Notes under the pieces: generated by a model
What the model saw: only the letters and a program-made list of their open reading frames with translations
Database searches by the model: none
Told to the model about the DNA's origin: nothing
Program-made: the position numbers and the translations under genes
Shown: positions 22,601 through 29,196 of the stretch, one piece after another
How the letters are laid out: every line of letters starts with the position of its first letter
Numbering within the stretch: position 1 is the stretch's first letter
NCBI GenBank assembly: GCA_030248135.1
Contig: JASANC010003686.1
Span: 1 to 29,196, forward strand
Direction of reading: 5' to 3'
From: Theristus sp. LFF4_11
Lineage: Eukaryota > Nematoda > Chromadorea > Monhysterida > Xyalidae
DNA: 29,196 nt

Positions 22601-23240
22601 TTGGTGTTGCATGCACAACAACGTTGATAACAACGCATTTGCAACGTGCTGTTTGTTGATCGTTTGCAGTCTCGGCTACAAGCCATTGATCAGCGCAGCA
22701 CAGCGCCACGTGCGCATGCTCAGCGCCACGCAGCCGATCGTGCCAAAAGCAACAAGCCAACGGAGTCGCCCATCAGCAATGCCACTGAAGAACAGCACTT
22801 CCGACTCGCGCATGGCTGCGGCCGCCAAGACGCCAGGGCCAGGCACGCTTGTGTTCGTGCAAAAGACAACCTGCAATACCAATAATAGCAATGCAATGCA
22901 TTCGGCATCCGCTAGCTCACTGCCGAAAATAGAGCAACAACAACAACGCCACAAAACAACAACAAATGGTGCGTTTGGCGCAACTGTGCCGCTGTCCGTT
23001 CCGAAGACTGTCAAAGCCGCTACTGGCAAAAACAACGTTGCGAGAACCGCAAACTCGGGGCCCAGCACCCCGGTGACCGCCAGGGGAAGGGCGGGGATTG
23101 AGGCACTCGAGAGATCGACATTTCAGCCGTCCGCTTCCAGCAGCAGCCTGGACGGGAGGACAACAGGTCCGGACTTGATACACGTTGACGTGGTCAATGC
23201 GGTCACACCAAGCGACAACGAACAGTGCGCACTCATGTGA
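13643..23240 (+). CDS. ric1: RIC1, Rab6 guanine nucleotide exchange factor subunit (27 exons, 1588 aa)
   Basis: Exons: 13643-13795, 13851-13934, 14235-14291, 14389-14565, 14621-14798, 14879-15009, 15081-15172, 15246-15334, 15408-15742, 16067-16234, 17362-17466, 17846-18019, 18221-18422, 18660-18772, 18840-19013, 19080-19206, 19736-19898, 19971-20056, 20135-20277, 20376-20462, 20539-20755, 20803-21132, 21324-21575, 21756-21950, 22146-22389, 22458-22577, 22670-23240. All joints keep phase and the total (4767 nt) is divisible by three. Known: RIC1 with RGP1 activates Rab6 (yeast Ypt6) at the Golgi for endosome-to-Golgi traffic. The N-terminal half resembles the WD40-type propeller: [31 protein letters not shown] and RWSLFGN. 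The RIC1 domain lies at about residues 700-1010, with [67 protein letters not shown] and [14 protein letters not shown] and [10 protein letters not shown] follow, and the last ~150 residues are low complexity (Ser/Thr/Gln/Ala). It is longer than the ~1420-residue human protein, mostly through linkers. Exons 3, 4 and 9 have the least certain borders. Confidence 0.93.
15878..16014. repeat. Imperfect hairpin element in RIC1 intron 9
   Basis: TATCCGGCACGGCACGTCAC... at 15878-15903 is answered by its inverted counterpart CATGACGTGACGTGCCGGATA... at 15994-16014, with a 3-bp difference (an extra GGC/ACG step). Between them GGCACGTCACG recurs near 15940. The ~137-bp palindromic unit looks like a small MITE. 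No clear target duplication was found. Confidence 0.6.
16259..17033. repeat. Dispersed TGACGCAAAA motif in RIC1 intron 10
   Basis: Intron 10 (16235-17361, 1.1 kb) is the longest in the gene. TGACGCAAAA occurs at 16259, 16300, 16333 and 16986, and its complement TTTGCGTCA at 17025-17033. The clustering at both ends suggests subterminal repeats of an old inserted element, but no terminal inverted repeat or duplication is clean. No coding is supported in the intron. Confidence 0.4.
19305..19733. mobile_element. Palindromic MITE, tandemly tripled, in RIC1 intron 16
   Basis: The first unit (19305-19471) is a palindrome. Its left arm reads CAGTCTAACTATATAACATA then TGCAACTAGCTGATTGG and TGCATGCATTCTGTG; the right arm repeats these inverted, ending GTTTGAGTG. 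Two further copies lack the outer left arm; the internal TTGCATGCATTCTGTG recurs at 19357, 19484 and 19613 (steps of 127 and 129 bp). Each copy ends in GAGTGCGTGCTGTTTTC, which in the last copy continues as AG and is the real acceptor of exon 17 (exon starts 19736). The duplication therefore copied the polypyrimidine tract. A related copy lies at 26829. No coding content. Confidence 0.8.
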
Positions 23241-23712
23241 ACCAACAAACGCTGCTTTGGTTGCGTTTTTAGGACCAGTTTCCACATTGGCGTTCTTGTT
23301 ATGGTTGCTTCTCGTGTATATTTCGCTGATTTCATTGAAATTTTATTTGGATATTTATTCATACAGCATTTTGTGTCGTCTGCCTTCTATTTTTTTTGAT
23401 TGCGCCAGTTTATCGGTTTCTTTTCTGTGCAATTGGCTCTTGGTTGTTTGTTCAGTTCGTATCGAATTTGGATGGTGTCTTTGAATGTTTATTGGTTAAC
23501 TGGGGTTCAGCGTTGAGACAAAAGTTCTTCGGTCAGTTTTTTTCTTATTTTGGATGATCATTTTTCACATGATTGTGATAAATAATGTGAGCTAGCGCGA
23601 CACATGCTAATTTCATGCCACGAATCTTCTATTTTAAGGTTGTTAGTGGTTGAAGTTTCCGAAATTGTGATCTGGATTCTGATTGTTGATTCCGTTTATG
23701 ATGGAACCTGTA

Positions 23713-23718
23713 AATAAA
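23713..23718 (+). terminator. Poly(A) signal of RIC1
   Basis: AATAAA 473 bp after the RIC1 stop codon, the only canonical hexamer on this strand before the convergent gene's 3' end. The region 23241-23712 is T-rich 3'-UTR with no other feature seen. Confidence 0.5.
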
Positions 23719-23761
23719 TGACGAATACAATGACAAACAGCGACACGCAAGTAAATTAATT

Positions 23762-23767
23762 TTTATT
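23762..23767 (-). terminator. Poly(A) signal of the zinc-finger gene
   Basis: AATAAA read on the minus strand, 222 bp downstream of the zinc-finger stop codon. It faces the RIC1 signal 44 bp away. Confidence 0.45.
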
Positions 23768-23988
23768 ATTATGCAACTTGTATTTACTTGGTATTCACCG
23801 GGATTACCGTGTGAGATCAAAAACCTTGTATTCTCGAAAACAACAAATCGCCCGATGGAATGAAATGGAATTGGAGCAGAAAACGAAAGCACACAAAAAG
23901 TTGGAATTCAAATTTTTTGGTTGACAGATATAGATACTATGAATAGAAACTCGCTAACAAAAAAAAGAACAAGAAACGGGGCACGATG

Positions 23989-26900
23989 TCAAACCATGTT
24001 GATTTTGGGTTTTCGCTGCTCGGCGCACTTCACCAGGTGGCGCCGCATGTTCGAGCGTCGCGTGAATGTTTGCGGGCAGTTGGGGCATGCGACGTTCGGC
24101 TTTGCTGCCTGCGGTGTCTTGCCGCTGGTGCTGCTTTCCTGCTTGATCAGCAGCGTCTGCTCGTCCGGCGACACAGCCACCGGCGCCAAGCTGCTTTGGC
24201 CAGTGCTGTGCACCGGTGCATTCAGTGCGCCTGCTTGCGTGTGGTGTTTCGTGAGTTGATGTTGTCTGAGCTTGCTCGGTCGCGTGAACACCAACGAGCA
24301 CTGGTCGCACTCGATCGGCGGCTTGCTGTTGGCGCGATGCACGTGGCCGTGCAGTATGCGCTGGTGGTCGCGCAGCGAGTCGAGTCGTCGGAATGTTTTC
24401 GCACAGAGTTCGCACGTGAACACGGCCGCTGCGGCGGCGTGCACCGTGACACGATGACGATTCAGGTGCGACTTCAGCGAGAACGCAGCCGCACACTGCT
24501 CGCAGCGATGTTGCTTCAGCTGCAAGACACGACGCTCTTGTGTGCTCACTCGAGTGAACACATGCAATCGAACGTGTTTGGCACTCAATTCTCTTGATGC
24601 ATCAAACGCGATTCAACAGTTAATTTTCACTGGGGGGGGGTACAAGTCCGGCCCGCTAATTCCGGCCTGAAGAATTCCGCCCCGCTCATTCCGGCCCGAA
24701 GAATTCCGGCCCGGAGAATTTTCGCCAGCACGAACAAGTGCGCCAGCCACACGAAGTGATTTTGGTAATAAAATAATAAAATAAAAATATCGATATTCAC
24801 GTGTTACAGTGTATTTTCAATGATGTTCGTCCTGTTTGCTTTTTTGGAAAGAGAAAAGCAAGTTCTGAGCAAAAATAAAAAATCACTTAAGAATGTATAC
24901 AATGTAAGCAAATTTCGAGGTGGAGGCACCAGTGCAGAAACTCAAGTCAAGTCGTTATGTTCAACTTGCTGGAACAAAAACTACAAATCTCAGGTATAGT
25001 TCTGCACGGCTAACAAAGCTTAAACTAGCTGCATGAATTTATTTATTCACAATTTATTCACTTCGTGTGGTTTAATATTGTTCTTTCTGGCGAAAATTCT
25101 CCGGGCCGGAATTCTCCGAGCCGGAATTCTTCGGGCCGGAATGAGCGGGCCGGAATTCTACGGGCCGGAATAGTACACGAGCCTGTTCATACAGTTTTTG
25201 CAAAATAAAGTGGATGGATGTGAAGACGAACGAACCTGCGAATGCACGGCCATGTGCGTCTTGAGATGATGCGCCAGTTTGAACTCGGCGCCGCACTCCG
25301 TGCAAATGTGTGGCCGCTCGTCCGAGTGCACCGTGCGCGTGTGTCTGCCGAGCGCCGTGGTCGCATGCAAACATTCCGTGCACGCCAGACGTCGTCGCAG
25401 TGTGCCAGTTGGCCTCTTTGCATGCAGTGTTTGCTCGTGTGCACGTGACGCTGACTGCTGCGTCAATTGCACTCGCGACACACAGCTGTCACCAACGACC
25501 ACCACCGACTGTGTGGTGTCCTCTGCATCCGTCGTGCTCGTGTCGCCGCCGTTCAACACCGGCAAACTCGGCTGCGACTGCTGCTGATTGTCAGTGAGCA
25601 GTTGTTGCGTTTCAGCAGTCTCCGGCGACGACTGACAGCGGCAGCTCGCTTCGTGCCGGGTCACGTGTGGCCGCTGTGTGAAACGTCGGCCGCAGTGGCG
25701 ACACTTGTACGGTTTGGTGTTGCTGTGCAGCAGCTGGTGCGTGTGCAGGTGCGCCTGTCAACGTTCAATTCATCTCGTAAATCATGTCTGGTCTACACTC
25801 CACCTCAGCAGCAAGTGTGCATGCAATGTTCACCTGTTGACGGAATCGTTTCGTACAAAGTGTGCAGGCGAACGGCCGATAGTCGTTGTGCGTTCGAAAG
25901 TGACACTCAAGTGCATACCGCGATGAAAACGTCTGTCAGTAATAGAAATTGATTGAACGGTTTTTGCAGTAATCACCGGTTTACTCTTTGCTGTTGCGAT
26001 CATTGTACACGTAACTAGAAAAAATGTCCATATGTCGCCAAAGATGAGAGTTCACCTTGCGGTCACAGAAGTGGCATTTCCACGCCTTGTTGCCATCTTT
26101 GTCGACGGTCGCATTTTGCGCGCTCACAGTCATCTGGCGGTCGCTCGAGTGCTGCGGGCTGTTTGCCGGCGGATCCACCAGCGTCGGGCCACGATTTGCG
26201 GGCCAGAGAGCGCTGGTTGGCATGCGCACGGTCAACGTGCCGAACGGCAGGCGCAGCTGCATCGGCACCACAACGCGCGTCGCCGCGCATTTCGCCATCG
26301 TTTGGCGTAGCTCCTCAGTGAACAGCGGCCGGAGGTCAACCTGAAGCGGTGAAGCACGGTTCAAATAAAGCGTACATGTGTCGATTGTCTGCCAGAGTTG
26401 TTTCTATTGTTTGCATGATGCTGCAAATTCAGTGCAAGCTCAGATGCGATGCACCTGGTCGTTTGCGCTGCAAGTGCGCGTTACCTGCAGCGTGTTATTA
26501 TCGAAGCGGCACATTATGCCAGCGGCGTCATCGCCAACACTCATTGGTCTGTTCGGTTCTGCTTGTGGACTATGCGCAGCGTGCTGACTGTTGCTCAGTT
26601 CGTTCGCATTCAGTGACGGACTTGATGACGGTGCCTCTGCTGCCGTCTCCTGGCGACCGTTCGAATGAGCCTGGTAGTTGTCAACGAACACCCCGCTGTT
26701 CGACTGCGACATGCCACCTGGACCGGTGCTGCCTGAATGCAACAGCAATCGCACACGCACCCAAGCTGACCAGCAATATTGTGCGGCTGGCACGAATCAG
26801 AACACTCGAAATTTTCAGTCTTTTTCTGCAGTCTAACTCCATAACTTAACTGCAACATAACTAAATTGCTAAACTGATAGCTGATTGGTTGGTGACGATG

Positions 26901-28150
26901 CATGCATTCTGTGCATGGGTTGTTGTGAAGGCGGAGTTTGGTTTGTACGCATCAACCAATCAGCTTTCAGCTACATTTTGCAATTCTACATGATACCAAA
27001 ATAATCTGCAAGATCAAATCAGTTTTATCGAAAACAGTGCATTGAAGAGTTAAGGAACTGTACTTGTCGCGGCAGCAGAGCTTGTCGTCGTGCCATCCCA
27101 CCCTTTTTTCAGTTGCTCCATGATTTTGGCGACTTCCAAGCGATCCGCCTCAAGTCCGAACGTCGTTGGCTCGGTCGCTGCCGACAGGGCACAACTCGTC
27201 TGACTGTCCACGGACGTGAAACACTGAAATTTGCTTATTCAACTGAATTTTTTTCACGCCTTTGTTTTTTTTCAAACAAAAACATGCAAACTTTCACCGG
27301 CACATTTCCGACCGAATTCAACTGTGTGTAATGCGGCGACAAAGCTGTAGTCGTTGTTGTTGTTTGGCTCGACAATGCAGCACGCTGGCACGAATCGAAC
27401 ACGTCAATCACGTATGCTGGCTCGGTAACCTGTGCAACAAGTTGTTGTTGTTGTTGGCATTTTCAGGCCATATTTTAAGCCAGGGCTAACCTAGAGAAGC
27501 GTACAGAACGCCATTGAGTGGGAGGGCGCCCATCGAGTTTTCTCTGTCATTAAGTGCCTATACACCCTCGGCAGGGCTCGATCCCCCGAGCGCACAGACT
27601 GAAGTCTAACGCACTACCACCAGGCCACAAGGGTGACAAGTGAACAAGATGGACCCAGTGAAGCATTCGGCTGTCACTGAACCCTGTTTTACTGTTTCAT
27701 TGCCAACAATGAAGACGTCAATCCGGGTTCAAATTTCAGTACACTTTATCGTCAAGAACGCCGATAACTCAATTGTGAAAAGCGGGCAAGCATTTTACCT
27801 TCAACTTCAGCAATTATGCACAGTGTTCACTGACGCCTACAACAAAATGAACGTTTTCCAGTGGTGCAGTTCGAACATACGTGCGTGATGAGCGTGGCAC
27901 TGGTGCTGACATGCGTGTTGTTGTTGACAGAGACCACGGTTGTGTCGGCATTTTCATCGATTCGTTCAACCGTCGTTGTCTGTACAGTTTGGGGCTGCTG
28001 TTGACCGGGACGTCTTGCGTGCTCTTCAAACCAGAGACTTGCATCCGCAAGGAACGTCAATGGGGGCAATGAATCGGGCGCCAACGCATCCAAGTTCAGT
28101 GTCAACGCACTGTTGGACGAACAATCGTGCACGGCTTGCAGCAGATCCAT
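23989..28150 (-). CDS. C2H2 zinc-finger protein with nine fingers (7 exons, 703 aa)
   Basis: Minus-strand exons, in order: 28150-27881, 27223-27064, 26732-26485, 26340-26056, 25932-25834, 25754-25236, 24519-23989; total 2112 nt, all phases consistent. The start MDLLQAVHDCSSNSALTLNL has an in-frame stop 9 nt upstream. Residues 1 to about 310 are low complexity (Thr/Ser/Gln/Ala), with one helix-like piece FGLEADRLEVAKIMEQLKKG. Fingers, in order: KCHFC..HFRTH, CTLC..HTHQLLH, CRHC..HEASC (C2HC), CTECLHATTALGRHTRTVH (short, degenerate), CTECGAEF..HMAVH, CEQCAAAF..HRVTVH, CELCAKTF..HQRILH, CDQCSLVF..HQLTKH, and CPNCPQTF..HLVKC (C2HC). Fingers 3 and 4 are split by a ~70-residue Gln/Ser/Thr linker. 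Three finger joints coincide with phase-0 introns. Known: such arrays bind DNA; nuclear regulation is inferred. No orthologue is recognised. The first two exons rest on splice phase and composition only, so they are less sure than the rest. Confidence 0.82.
24640..25176. mobile_element. Foldback-type element with subrepeated inverted ends
   Basis: Left arm 24640-24728 and right arm 25087-25176 are inverted copies of each other, each built from four to five steps of (G)AATTCCGGCCCG and ending inside in GAATTTTCGCCAG. The ~360-bp interior is AT-rich with no coding. Inverted ends made of internal tandem steps are the signature of foldback-like elements. The outer tips read GTAC in both arms; no target duplication is convincing. 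The element fills most of zinc-finger intron 6 (24520-25235). Confidence 0.8.
26829..26975. mobile_element. Diverged copy of the RIC1-intron MITE
   Basis: Begins CAGTCTAACTCCATAACTTA, continues AGCTGATTGGTTGGTGACGA and TGCATGCATTCTGTGCA, and closes with the inverted CAACCAATCAGCT. These blocks match the left arm and the inverted right arm of the 19305-19733 element. The centre differs (GTGAAGGCGGAGTTTGG). It lies in zinc-finger intron 2 (26733-27063). Confidence 0.7.
27480..27634 (-). mobile_element. tRNA-derived SINE-like element
   Basis: On the minus strand 27634-27564 is a 71-nt tRNA-like head. It has a 7-bp acceptor stem (ACCCTTG with CGAGGGT, one G-U pair), an A box TGGCCTGGTGG at 27627-27617 and a B box GGATCGAGCCC at 27584-27574. 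The anticodon arm does not fold normally: AGACT-TC-AGTCT pairs as a 5-bp stem with a 2-nt loop, so no 7-nt anticodon loop exists. The D and T stems are also imperfect. About 85 bp of unrelated sequence follow as a possible SINE body; its end is a guess. It lies in zinc-finger intron 1. The alternative is a lone tRNA pseudogene. Confidence 0.6.
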
Positions 28151-28797
28151 GTGCAATCAGCAGATCATGCGCTCAGAAATCTGCAGTGTCACAAGAACAC
28201 GCGGTTCACATTGACGATTGTTGGTTGCGATCAAGACAACAAAGATTAAAAACGTTGACGTTTTCTCCTGTAAATGACATGCGAGCGAATGCGAAGCATG
28301 TTAGATGTTGTTAACCATTGGTTCTTAAATTTTCAGCATGTTTTCCATGACCCATGGCCATGTGCCACACATGACATGATCATTAACCTATGCATATATT
28401 ATATAATACAAACTTGAAGGGCTGGTTGCGTTGGTTGTCAAATGGCAATTGATTTCACGCACAAAAAAACATGTTTATTTGATTTCATCGTCATCGGATT
28501 TGATTTTGAAGGTCGTCGATTTTTGTGAAACATCAAATCAAAACTGTTCAACTGTTCATTGCGCGCTTTTTATTGTTGAGCTTAATTGCCTGGAAACGCT
28601 TGGGTAAACTCACACAATTAATCATGACATGATGACACAATTTCCGATTAGCTGGTTGCCAAGTCGGGAGAGTTGCTTGATTTCATCATTTTCATTATTG
28701 TACGATGATATTACCATTGTTTATCTGTGAGAAATGTGCTTTGCTTATATTTTGCTTCTTTTCCTGTGTGAATCTATCTGTTCAGCAGACCAATGAG
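28151..28797. promoter_or_regulatory. Divergent intergenic region
   Basis: About 650 bp, AT-rich, between the zinc-finger start (minus) and the putative plus-strand exon at the right edge. A TATATTATATAATACA stretch at about 28395-28410 is the only TATA-like sequence noticed. No repeats or coding were found. A shared promoter is inference from position only. Confidence 0.3.
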
Positions 28798-29110
28798 CGT
28801 CGAGAACAGCTCAGTGACAGCCAATGAGTACATGATATGCAGTGAAGGTGTGTCCTTGCAAATGTTGCACGCTCGTTTCAGTCAAGATCCAGAAGAAAGA
28901 ACAGCAGTGCAGAGCGAGCGAAAGAAGAGCCCGAATTAAGAACAGCGAAAGTTCGTGTAAGATCCGACGCAGTCAGCAAGATCAGTGCGCGCAAAAAAGA
29001 CGCTGGAGTAGAAGATCTCGCTCGGTCGAAGAACAACATCGACAAAAAAGAACCAGCAGGCGACCACCCGGCGTGCAAGGAGGGATACAACAAGGAAAAC
29101 ATCCGGTGCG
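28798..29110 (+). CDS. Possible first exon(s) of an unrecognised gene running off the right edge
   Basis: An ATG at 28796-28798 region opens MSVENSSVTANEYMICSE. Then either a very short intron (GTGTGT donor at 28849, TTTCAG acceptor ending at 28881) joins it to a highly charged exon 28882-29110, or the frame reads on and stops near 28941. The 28882-29110 stretch ends at a good donor, CGGTGCG|GTGAGT, and a matching TTCCACAG acceptor lies at 29183-29190, six bases before the window end. Two frames stay open across the exon: one gives SRSRRKNSSAERAKEEPELR and onward (Lys/Glu/Arg rich), the other VKIQKKEQQCRASERRARIK. I cannot choose between them, and no domain is recognised. The exon itself is more believable than its frame. 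Confidence 0.33.
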
Positions 29111-29196
29111 GTGAGTTATGAGTGATCCTGTGTTGAAATTCAATTTTTGTTAAATTTTTGTCGTTGTAATAATACAATAATGTTCCACAGTTAGAG

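Noticed and set aside
21894..22760. 288-codon minus-strand frame
   Set aside because: It runs antisense across three RIC1 exons and their introns, is rich in Ser/Arg/Ala/Cys, and has no domain; it is a composition effect.
27564..27634. Functional tRNA gene (minus strand)
   Set aside because: A 7-nt anticodon loop cannot be formed, and the D and T stems have mismatches; a SINE head or pseudogene fits better.

Overview
The window is nuclear DNA of a small-genome animal. The coding sequence is broken by short GT-AG introns (47 to about 110 bp is typical), AATAAA signals follow the genes, and one protein is a clear metazoan-style RIC1. A compact ecdysozoan, most likely a nematode or close relative, fits best: introns are short, two genes sit head-to-tail with an operon-like spacer, and there is a DM9/DUF3421-like repeat protein. 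The species cannot be fixed from sequence alone.

Layout. 1-6275 is repeat territory. A higher-order satellite (931-bp period built from three diverged monomers) occurs as a forward array at 1-1492 and an inverted array at about 4893-6275, enclosing a GT-rich minisatellite at about 2385-4590. 6275-7707 is AT-rich and holds a ~110-bp degenerate tandem repeat. 7708-9517 (+) is the catalytic part of a GH31 enzyme that keeps the residues diagnostic of sulfoquinovosidases; its N-terminal exons are not visible. 9699-10925 (+) is a three-exon gene for an internally duplicated 347-aa DM9/DUF3421-like protein, placed 181 bp downstream with an operon-like junction. 10926-13642 is noncoding, AT-rich, and contains a complete 722-bp non-autonomous hAT-like element with a perfect 8-bp target duplication. 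13643-23240 (+) is a complete 27-exon RIC1 gene (1588 codons). 28150-23989 (-) is a 7-exon C2H2 zinc-finger gene (703 codons), convergent with RIC1; their poly(A) signals lie within about 50 bp of each other. The right edge (about 28798-29196, +) looks like the first exons of another, unrecognised gene running out of the window.

Mobile DNA sits almost entirely in introns and spacers: a tripled palindromic MITE in RIC1 intron 16, a relative of it in zinc-finger intron 2, a foldback element in zinc-finger intron 6, a tRNA-derived SINE-like element in zinc-finger intron 1, and a hairpin in RIC1 intron 9.

The genes do not form one pathway. GH31 and the DM9-like gene may be co-transcribed; RIC1 is a Golgi Rab6 GEF subunit; the zinc-finger protein is probably a DNA-binding regulator. 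All exon coordinates come from reading splice signals and reading frames by eye, with homology judged from memory of the families; no alignment or search was run.
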